The notes below the pieces were generated by a model. The model saw nothing but the letters and a program-made list of their open reading frames with translations. It was not told the origin of the DNA and did not search any database. From contig JAEUUX010000291.1 of the NCBI GenBank assembly GCA_016787295.1, positions 23,508 to 87,507 of the forward strand: 64,000 nt of DNA. Reading direction: 5' to 3'. The first letter of the stretch is position 1. Every line of letters starts with the position of its first letter. Source of the DNA: Chitinophagales bacterium (GTDB lineage Bacteria; Bacteroidota; Bacteroidia; Chitinophagales; UBA2359). Shown one piece after another: positions 52,833 to 61,100 of this stretch. A program made the translations under genes and the position numbers.

Positions 52833-54965
52833 ATGAATTATTTTAGCCTCGAAATACAAGACGGCGTTGGTGTGGTGTGGCTTGACCAGCAAAATGAAAA
52901 AGTCAATGTTATTTCACCCCAAATGATAGAAGAATGTGCTGATGTGTTGCAACAAATTGCAGGAAACGATCAAATTGTTGCCATCGTATTGATTAGCCGC
53001 AAAAAAGATTTTGTAGCAGGTGCCGACTTAGATGCTATTTTGCCCATTACAACTTTGGGCGAATGGGCAGCCGTGAGCCGACGCGGACATGCCTTGTTGC
53101 ATTTTATCGAGCATTCTACCAAACCCGTTGTGGCGGCTATAAGTGGAGCAGCTATGGGTGGTGGCTTAGAAATTGCCTTAGCTTGCCATTATCGCATAGT
53201 TACCGACGAAACGCACACCGTTTTTGCCTTGCCTGAAGTACAACTGGGGCTACTGCCGGGTGGTGGTGGCACACAACGTTTGCCCAAATTGATTGGTGTT
53301 GCCGCAGCATTAGACATGATGTTGACTGGCAAAAAAATATATCCTGCCAAAGCACTCAAAATGGGTTTGGTTGACCGTATTGTAAATCCCTATATCTTGC
53401 TCAAAGCTGCCAAAGAACAAGCCTTGGCGATGGTGGGCAAAAAAATTGTGCGAAAACCCAAGCTAAGTTTGCAAGACCGTTTGTTGGAAAACAACCCTAT
53501 TGGCAGAAGCATTTTGTTTAAGGAAGCTCGAAAAAAAGTGCAGCAACAAACACAAGGCAATTATCCTGCTCCTTATAAAATTATCGAATGCGTAGAAGCA
53601 GGTGTGTTGCATGGTGAAGAAGTGGGTTACACCACCGAAATAGAGAAATTCGACGAATTGGTGTGTCATCCTGTGAGCAAACAATTGATTAACTTGTTCT
53701 TTGCGATGAACAACAAAAAGAAAAATCCACTTTCGCCCATAGCCAAACCTATATCTCAAATTGGGATTTTGGGTGGTGGTTTCATGGGTGCAGGCATTGC
53801 TGAAGTAAATATGCTCAACAACCTGCCTACGATTATCAAGGACATTAAACCTGCTACTTTGTCGGGAGCTAAAAAACAGATTTGGAACAGCCTAAGTGCC
53901 AAAGTCAAACGCCGCAGTTTGTCTGCCTATCAAGCGGAGTCTTATATGAACCAATTGCAAACACAACTGACCTACAAAGGTTTTGAGCAAGTGGATATGC
54001 TTATCGAAGCGGTTTTTGAAGATTTAACCATTAAACAAAAAGTGCTTGCCGAATGTGAGGCTATTACTAAAGAAAGTTGTATCTTTGCCACCAATACCTC
54101 CGCTTTACCTATTGGAGCTATAGCCGAAAAATCGCAACGTCCCGAACAAGTAATCGGTATGCACTATTTTTCGCCTGTACCCAAAATGCCTTTGTTGGAA
54201 ATCGTTATCACACCCTATACTGCCGAGCGCGTAATTGCTACAACTTTGGAAGTAGGTATTCGACAAGGCAAAACTTGTATTGTGGTGAAAGATGGACCAG
54301 GTTTTTATACTACCCGAATTTTGTCGCCCATGCTCAACGAAGCCTTGTTGATGATGGAAGAAGGAGTGGATATTTTGCAGATAGACCAATGTGCGCAAAA
54401 AGCAGGTTTTCCTGTAGGTCCCGTGACTTTGATGGACGAAGTGGGCATCGATGTGGGTGCGCATGTGGTCACAGGTGATTTGGTAACTTTTTTCCAAACA
54501 CGCGGACAAGAAGCCTTTAAACAAAGCCAACTTATCAGCCAATTGTTCGAAGCGGGTTATTATGGCAGAAAAAACCGCAAAGGATTCTATCTCTATGATC
54601 CCAAAACAGGCAAAAAACAAAAAGGTAAAATTAACCCAAGCATTTATGCCGATTTTTTGCCGGGTGCCAAGATAGAAATGGAAAACAAAGACATTCGCAA
54701 CCGCCTATTGTTGATGATGACCAACGAAGCCGTCCGTTGTTTGGAAGATGGCACTTTGCAGTCTCCTACTGATGGCGATTTAGGTGCTGTTTTGGGACTT
54801 GGCTATCCACCTTTCACCGGTGGTCCGTTTCGTTATATAGACAGTTTGGGTGCCGATAAAGTGGTGAAACGATTGGAAGACTTAGCCGAACGCTTTGGCA
54901 AACGCTTTACTCCAGCAACTTTGTTGTATGAATATGCGGAACAAAACATGCGGTTTCATGGGTAA
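52833..54965 (+). CDS. Bifunctional enoyl-CoA hydratase / 3-hydroxyacyl-CoA dehydrogenase (FadJ/FadB type)
   Basis: 710 residues. N-terminal crotonase domain (1-190) with AAISGAAMGGGLEIALACHYRI oxyanion-hole motif and FALPEVQLGLLPGGGGTQRLP. A NAD-binding Rossmann domain starts at about 308 (IGILGGGFMGAGIAEVN), with TNTSALPI, IGMHYFSPVPKMPLLEIV and VVKDGPGFYTTRILSPMLNEALLM; two helical C-terminal domains follow. It catalyses two consecutive steps of beta-oxidation. The thiolase partner (FadA/FadI) is not adjacent. Confidence 0.94.
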   Translation: MNYFSLEIQDGVGVVWLDQQNEKVNVISPQMIEECADVLQQIAGNDQIVAIVLISRKKDFVAGADLDAILPITTLGEWAAVSRRGHALLHFIEHSTKPVVAAISGAAMGGGLEIALACHYRIVTDETHTVFALPEVQLGLLPGGGGTQRLPKLIGVAAALDMMLTGKKIYPAKALKMGLVDRIVNPYILLKAAKEQALAMVGKKIVRKPKLSLQDRLLENNPIGRSILFKEARKKVQQQTQGNYPAPYKIIECVEAGVLHGEEVGYTTEIEKFDELVCHPVSKQLINLFFAMNNKKKNPLSPIAKPISQIGILGGGFMGAGIAEVNMLNNLPTIIKDIKPATLSGAKKQIWNSLSAKVKRRSLSAYQAESYMNQLQTQLTYKGFEQVDMLIEAVFEDLTIKQKVLAECEAITKESCIFATNTSALPIGAIAEKSQRPEQVIGMHYFSPVPKMPLLEIVITPYTAERVIATTLEVGIRQGKTCIVVKDGPGFYTTRILSPMLNEALLMMEEGVDILQIDQCAQKAGFPVGPVTLMDEVGIDVGAHVVTGDLVTFFQTRGQEAFKQSQLISQLFEAGYYGRKNRKGFYLYDPKTGKKQKGKINPSIYADFLPGAKIEMENKDIRNRLLLMMTNEAVRCLEDGTLQSPTDGDLGAVLGLGYPPFTGGPFRYIDSLGADKVVKRLEDLAERFGKRFTPATLLYEYAEQNMRFHG

Positions 54966-55003
54966 TTTTTTAGACCCAATACTTTAACTAAACAACAGTA
55001 ATC

Positions 55004-55399
55004 ATGTCAAAAGATATTTATAATATGACCCCGATTATATCGAAAATCGCAAGTTAGAAGATTTTACACCAGCACAAAAAAGTTATTTTAGCCCGCGATG
55101 AATATCGTTGTGTGATATGTGGTAAAGGCGAGCGCGAAGGTGTGGAATTGCATGTAGACCACATCAAACCCAAGGAATATGGCGGAGAAGCTACGATAGA
55201 AAATGGGCAAACGCTGTGTGGAAAACACAACTACATCAAAAAAACTTATAAGCAAACCGAAACAGGCAAAAAAATGTTCATTCGCTTATATGAATTAGCC
55301 CAAAAGAGTCAAGACTATGAACTTGTGAAATTTTGTACCGAAATTTTAGAAGTTTTTGAACGCAACAACATCAACGGACACATCGAGTGGAAAAAATAA
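55004..55399 (+). pseudogene. HNH endonuclease gene with two compensating indels
   Basis: The 3' part encodes an HNH domain with CVICGKGEREGVELHVDHIKP and LCGKHNYIKK. The frame of the first codons (ATG 55004, MSKDIYN) leads to an in-frame TAG at 55055. A second frame between about 55025 and 55086 encodes DPDYIENRKLEDFTPAQK, which joins smoothly to both sides. So one base appears lost near 55025 and one gained in the A6 run near 55086. A functional HNH gene of ~132 codons was probably present; internal ATGs could still give a ~95-residue product starting at 55112. Confidence 0.65.
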
Positions 55400-55455
55400 T
55401 CCTTTTTCTGTTCCTCAAATAGCTAAATTTATTTCATCACCCACAAATATCCCTT

Positions 55456-56052
55456 GTGTTTACAGGAATTATAGAAACCATTGGCACGGTCACGCAACTG
55501 CAAACCGACCAAGAAAACGTCCATATCACCATCGCTTCGCCCCTCGCACCCGACCTCCACATCGACCAAAGTGTGGCGCACAATGGCGTGTGCCTGACCG
55601 TTGTGGCGTGTGACCAACACACACATACCGTCACCGCCATTCGTGAAACTATCCAACGCACTAACTTAAGCCAATGGCAAGTGGGAACAAAAATCAACCT
55701 CGAACGCTGTCTCAAAGCCGATAGCCGCATCGATGGACATTTTGTGCAAGGACACGTCGACCAAACTGCTCAATGTGTGGCAATAGAAGAAAGTGGTGGC
55801 AGTTGGTACTATACTTTTCAATATACCGAAACCTCCGACAATATTTTGGTCAACAAAGGTTCGGTGTGTATAGATGGAACAAGCCTAACCGTTATTTTGC
55901 CAACACAAGATACCTTTTCGGTTGCCATTATCCCCTATACCCACCAAAACACCGTCTTTCATACCTATCAAATCGGCACCACTGTTAATCTTGAGTTTGA
56001 TATTATTGGCAAATATCTTACAGCACTATTTAATCGTACCTATCCCCAATAA
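55456..56052 (+). CDS. ribE: Riboflavin synthase alpha subunit
   Basis: 198 residues. The start is GTG at 55456, giving the standard N-terminus M/V-FTGIIETIGTV. Two lumazine-binding repeats are visible: the first ends GVCLTVVACD, the second has LKADSRIDGHFVQGHVDQ and DGTSLTVI. It dismutates two 6,7-dimethyl-8-ribityllumazine molecules to riboflavin. No other rib gene or FMN riboswitch is adjacent. Confidence 0.95.
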   Translation: MFTGIIETIGTVTQLQTDQENVHITIASPLAPDLHIDQSVAHNGVCLTVVACDQHTHTVTAIRETIQRTNLSQWQVGTKINLERCLKADSRIDGHFVQGHVDQTAQCVAIEESGGSWYYTFQYTETSDNILVNKGSVCIDGTSLTVILPTQDTFSVAIIPYTHQNTVFHTYQIGTTVNLEFDIIGKYLTALFNRTYPQ

Positions 56053-56093
56053 AAACGCATACTATGCAAATCATTTTATTGCGACAAAGCAAT

Positions 56094-56453
56094 ATGGCAG
56101 AAGCCGTTCTTAAACTAAAAGATGCCCTCAATGATCCATTTTTCTGGATAATGGTGCTGATATTCTGGGCAGTTGCTTTTTGGATATATCGCAATTTTTT
56201 TAAGAGCGATAATCAACAAAGCGAAGAAAGTATTTTTGTCGAAAACCAATTACAACAACAAAAATATCATCTACAAAACATAGAACAACAAAAATCGCCC
56301 AATGGCAATGCACGCAGTTCTTGGTGGAAAGTAGGAACAACGAACGCACAAGGACAAAGTGTTGATTTTGTAGTACAAATCGACTACCAAAACGGACAAA
56401 TAACCCAAGCCACTTGGGAACCACCTCTCATTCCAGTGTTCACCAAAAAATAA
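56094..56453 (+). CDS. Small one-TM membrane protein, unknown function
   Basis: 119 residues from ATG 56094 (an upstream ATG at 56064 adds ten residues). One TM helix (about 16-36, FFWIMVLIFWAVAFWIYRNFF), a polar Gln-rich region, and a small C-terminal domain (SSWWKVGTTNAQGQSVDFVVQIDYQNG). Family not recognised. Followed by a lipoprotein gene on the same strand. Confidence 0.65.
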   Translation: MAEAVLKLKDALNDPFFWIMVLIFWAVAFWIYRNFFKSDNQQSEESIFVENQLQQQKYHLQNIEQQKSPNGNARSSWWKVGTTNAQGQSVDFVVQIDYQNGQITQATWEPPLIPVFTKK

Positions 56454-56473
56454 ACAAAAAAAACATTTTCCGT

Positions 56474-56962
56474 ATGACTAAAAATCTCCATAAACACCTA
56501 TTGGTGTGGTATTTGTTTTTGGGTGTCTTTAGCCTGATGTTCGTCACAGGTTGCGGCGAAGATAATCCCATCACCGAGCCAAGTTGCACAGTTACCATTA
56601 GCAACTTTACCATCTCACCCACTACTATCAGCAAAAGTGCTGTTATTAATGGCACTGCCACTTTGTCAGGTAGCGTTACCTACAGCGAAGATTTAGGCTT
56701 GGACGATAACACCTTGCGCGCCTTTGCACAACAAATCTACTATTCTTCCAACAACACCTATAGTAGCAATGATATTTTGCTAACAGCTTTTGCTCCAACT
56801 GTATCAAGCACAGGCAAAGTGACCATCGACCAAATAGAATTGGATAATAGTGTGCCTACAGGTGCTGGTTATTTAATTTCGCGTTTCGACGCAGTACCTT
56901 GTTCTTTGGGAGGCACAATTCCATCGGACGAAAAAGCAGTAGCCATTACTATCAATAACTAA
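56474..56962 (+). CDS. Predicted lipoprotein, unknown function
   Basis: 162 residues from ATG 56474. The signal sequence ends in a lipobox (FVTGC, Cys at about 28) followed by GEDNPI. The mature protein is beta-rich and Thr/Ser-rich, with one Cys pair. No family recognised. A hairpin lies just downstream. Confidence 0.7.
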   Translation: MTKNLHKHLLVWYLFLGVFSLMFVTGCGEDNPITEPSCTVTISNFTISPTTISKSAVINGTATLSGSVTYSEDLGLDDNTLRAFAQQIYYSSNNTYSSNDILLTAFAPTVSSTGKVTIDQIELDNSVPTGAGYLISRFDAVPCSLGGTIPSDEKAVAITINN

Positions 56963-56974
56963 TTTTTTTCATTC

Positions 56975-57012
56975 ATCTTACCAACATTTTTGAACAAGAG
57001 TGTTGGTAAGAT
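56975..57012 (+). terminator. Hairpin between the lipoprotein gene and paaC
   Basis: 12-bp perfect stem atcttaccaaca / tgttggtaagat. No T tract follows, so termination is uncertain. Confidence 0.45.
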
Positions 57013-57054
57013 AATACAACAGAATATTTTTACCAAATTATCCCATTAAACAAA

Positions 57055-57813
57055 ATGACACAAACTGCCATCAAAGATTTATTGTATAAAATGGGTGATG
57101 ATGCGCTTATTTTGGGGCATCGCAACTCCGAATGGACAGGCATAGGTCCTACCTTAGAAGAAGACATTGCTTTTTCGTCTATGGCACAAGACAAATTGGG
57201 TCATGCCTTGGCGTGTTATACCATCTTGCACGAACATCTTGGCGAACCAAATCCTGATACCATTACATTTGGGCGTACTGCTCAAGATTTCCGTTGTTCC
57301 CACTTGGTTGCTATTCCCACTACCGATTATGAAATAGCATTGGTGCGTCATTTTTTATATGATCATGCCGAAATTTTGCGCTATCAACTTTTGCAGCAAT
57401 CCACTTTTCGCCCTTTGGCACAATTGGCAACCAAAATAAAAGGCGAACTCAAATATCATGTCCTACACGCCGATACATGGATAAAACAATTGGGCAATGC
57501 CAACGACGAAACAGCTCAAATGCGCCTACAAACAGCCCTCAACGAACTTTGGGCGTATGCTTTGGGCATTTTTGAGCCATCTGAACATGAGGCATTGTTA
57601 CAAACTGAAGGTGTTTTTGTTGGGGAGGCAAAACTACAAGACTCATGGTATGAGTCAATAAAACACATATTGACACAAACCAACCTGCAAATACCCAGCA
57701 TAGAAACAACTCCCATCTATGGTGGTAGAAAAGCTTATCCCAGCGAACATTTGGCACCCTTGCTCCAAGAAATGGCAAGCGTATACCAACTTGACCCTAC
57801 CGCCGAGTGGTAA
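57055..57813 (+). CDS. paaC: Phenylacetyl-CoA epoxidase structural subunit PaaC
   Basis: 252 residues. Ferritin-like helical protein with the PaaC signature DDALILGHRNSEWTGIGPTLEEDIAFSSMAQDKLGHAL. PaaC is the non-catalytic partner of PaaA in the phenylacetyl-CoA epoxidase. paaA, paaB, paaD and paaE are not in the window, so this copy is separated from its usual operon. The FadJ-type gene 2 kb upstream acts on CoA thioesters and could share the pathway, but this is inference. A terminator follows. Confidence 0.9.
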   Translation: MTQTAIKDLLYKMGDDALILGHRNSEWTGIGPTLEEDIAFSSMAQDKLGHALACYTILHEHLGEPNPDTITFGRTAQDFRCSHLVAIPTTDYEIALVRHFLYDHAEILRYQLLQQSTFRPLAQLATKIKGELKYHVLHADTWIKQLGNANDETAQMRLQTALNELWAYALGIFEPSEHEALLQTEGVFVGEAKLQDSWYESIKHILTQTNLQIPSIETTPIYGGRKAYPSEHLAPLLQEMASVYQLDPTAEW

Positions 57814-57843
57814 AAAATCTTATAATATCAACATTCCTAAACC

Positions 57844-57899
57844 AATACAAAATGTTTGTTTTCTTAAGCAATAGAAAACAAGCGTTTTGTATTTTTTTT
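57844..57899 (+). terminator. Intrinsic terminator downstream of paaC
   Basis: Extended stem aatacaaaa..tttgttttc / gaaaacaag..ttttgtatt with a ~10-nt loop and a T8 run. Confidence 0.75.
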
Positions 57900-58037
57900 G
57901 TCAAACAAAAGCCTCTCTTTTGAATAGATTTGGAATTTTGGAGTATCAAAAAATACTTTAATGCCACATTTTTTCAATTATCTTGCTACTTTATCTACAA
58001 TTTTCGTCTACTATCAACGTTATACAAAAAACTGCCG

Positions 58038-58045
58038 TAATTTTG
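58038..58045 (+). promoter_or_regulatory. Candidate -7 promoter box of the adhesin-like gene
   Basis: TAATTTTG, 91 bp before ATG 58136. The -33 element is weak. Confidence 0.4.
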
Positions 58046-58135
58046 CACGATTTTTGCTACCTAAATCATCAAGTTATCGAATCAATATCAAAACCCAAAT
58101 AACATCTTTTCCTCTATAAAAAACCTAATACCGAC

Positions 58136-61100
58136 ATGCCATATTCTTTATTCCATAAACCAATTGTATTATTTTGGTTATGTTCTCTATGCTATTCTTT
58201 GACGACATTGGCTCAATGCCCACCCATAGGATTTGACATCAACGGCGGAACGCTGGTCAATGGCGTACTTTATTTTGAATGTAATGCTCCAATTGCTAAT
58301 CTAAGCGCTTGGGATTTTGCAACCGCAGGTGGATACATAACACCGGGCTATACTATCAATGTACAAACAGATGGATTTTCTGACTTAGAAAACACTCTTT
58401 TTGTATACAACGGCTCCAATGCAACAGGCACACCACAATTTCATTGGAGCGCTAGTGCCAGTATTTTGGGCGGCACGTGGATGGGTCCTTTGCCTATCAA
58501 TAGCAATTTTGATGCCATTCAAGAATACTTAGATCCAACTTTGTTCTATTCCGTAGAATGGTGCGACTATCCCGCAGGTTTTTTCCCTCCCGACGGTGAT
58601 TTCCCCTACACCATCACCGATAACGCTACTGGTCTTGTATTGGGTAGCGGTATTTTTAGTCACAATGGCGTGCAAGAGTGCTTCACGGTCAATGTAGACC
58701 CACCTTTGGGTATCGCACAATTTAGTGGAGCGGGTGTTACCAATCTGGGCAATGGCAACGGAACAGGTTCTTTCAATCCTGCTTTGGCGGGCGTTGGCAC
58801 ACACACCATCACCTATAGTTGGAACAGCCAAAACGGTTGTAGTGGTACTGCTACACAAACAGTTGTCGTTGGTACACCACCACCCACCATTCCACCACAA
58901 AACCTGACCTATTGTCAAGGCGAAGCAGCAATTGCCTTAACAGCAACAGGACAAAACATTTTGTGGTATGATGACCCAAATGGAGTAGGCAATGTCATTC
59001 CGTATATCCCCAATACTGATGCAGCAGGTACCTTTACCTATTATGTAAGCCAAACTTTGCCCAACTGTATAGAAAGTGATTTGGTTCCAATCGAAGTAAC
59101 TGTATTGGCAGCGCCAATAGCCTCGTTTAGCCTTTCACCCAACCCCATTTGTACAGGACAAACATTAATGGCAGATTACAACGGTACCGAACCACCTGCC
59201 AACCTCACTTTTGAATGGACAACGCCAATAGGCAACAATAGCTCGTCTTCGATTATTATCAATGATATATCGTTGGCAGAAGAAGGAGACTATAGTTTGA
59301 TAATAACACAAAATGGTTGTAGCTCGGAGGCGGTGACACAATCCTTAATCGTGACCACACCACCCGAATCTCCTACCGTTTTGGGGGAAGCGAATATTTG
59401 TAATGACCCATTTAATGGTTCTACTATCAATCTCAACGACCTCATTTTGTCGGGCAGTACTGATGGTGTTTGGACAGACTCCGATAACTCAGGTGCTGTA
59501 GGCAGTGTTGATAACCTTAATTTTGATGGTATTCCTGCGGGTAATTATGTCTTTATCTATGCATTAGACATTTGCGGAACTGTGGAAGAATATTTAGTGA
59601 CGGTGACTGTTGCCGAGTGTGGTTGTCCAAGCGTGGAAACCATAGCACCTGTTGGCACATTGTGTAATGTTGATGGAACATTCGATTTAACGAATCTCCA
59701 AATCACTACCCAAGCTGGCACATGGAGTATTGGTCAAATCCCTATTGGTCCTATTCCCGCCACCATCAACGGAACTATTTTTGATGCTACCAACGCCAAT
59801 CCAGGACAATATGAAGTTATTTTTACACTAAACAATCCTGTTCCGCCCGGTTGTCCGAATATTTCCTCTCAATTTATTGATGTCATACCGCCTCCTTTCA
59901 CAGGTATAGGCAATACTGTTTTGGTATGTAACAACCAAAACCAAGACTTAGTTTTGGCAGACTATGTAGAAGGGGAACAACCTTTTGGCACGTGGCAACT
60001 GTTTGTGGGCAATCCCACACCGGGAGCCGTTAATTTTGTAAATAATACTTTTAATCCTTTTGGACAAACAGCGGGTGTTTATTCTTTTTCCTATAGCATT
60101 CAGGGGTCTGGAGCTAATTGTCCTTCAGATATAACAACGCTAACCTTCCAAGTGGGCGCACCTGCTGTAGTGGGAACAGATACGAGCATTACAGCTTGTA
60201 ACAACCAAAGTACACCTATCAGTCTTAGCCAAACTTTGCAAGGCGAACAATCTGGTGGTTTGTGGACCTTAGCATCGGGAACACCTCCCGGTGGGTTTAG
60301 TCCTGCTTTTGCCACTTTCAATCCCGATGGACAAGCTACTGGTATTCATGCTTTTAATTATACTATCAATACCAACAACGGTTGCCCTGCTGCCTCCGCA
60401 CAAGTAGCCATCAATGTAGTGCAGCCTATTGGTGCCAACGTTACCCCCAACGTATCGGTTTGTAATAGCAATGCCAATGGTAGCTCAATCATCAATTTTG
60501 TAGATTTAATAACAGCAGGTTCGACAGCAGGCGAATGGACAGATACTGATAATTCGGGAGCAAGTGGCGCTTTCTCCAATTTAGATTTTACAGGTGTACC
60601 AACAGGGGCTTATACCTTTACATATTCTCTTAGCCAAGACCCTTGCGAACCGATTAGTTATACAGTTGCGGTAACAGTACAAAATTGTGCCTGCCCCGAT
60701 GTAACCACTATAACACCATCAGAGGTCTGTAATTCGCTCAATGCTTTTGACCTTAATACTTTGCTGTTTCCTACCACACAAGCAGGCACTTGGGCAATAA
60801 CTGCTACACCCAACGGCAGCAATCCTGCTACTATTTCGGGTGCCGATTTTATTCCGACCAATGCCGACACAGGTGACTATCAACTAACCTATACCTTAAC
60901 GAATCCGTCTGCTTCGCCTACTTGCCCCGACTCTTCGGTACAAACGCTTACTGTTGTGGCACAACCGCAAGCAGGCACCGATGCCACCGACAATATTTGT
61001 AATACCGCAACAACGCCGCTCAATTTATTGTCATATCTACCCGATGCAGATGCAGGAGGGACATGGAGTTCAACAGGATTAGCGCCTGATGCAGGCGCGT

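Larger units (their letters stand above)
57814..58135. other. Intergenic region upstream of the adhesin-like gene
   Basis: 322 bp. Holds the paaC terminator (57844-57899) and a -7 candidate (58038-58045). The rest is AT-rich with no gene seen. Confidence 0.45.
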
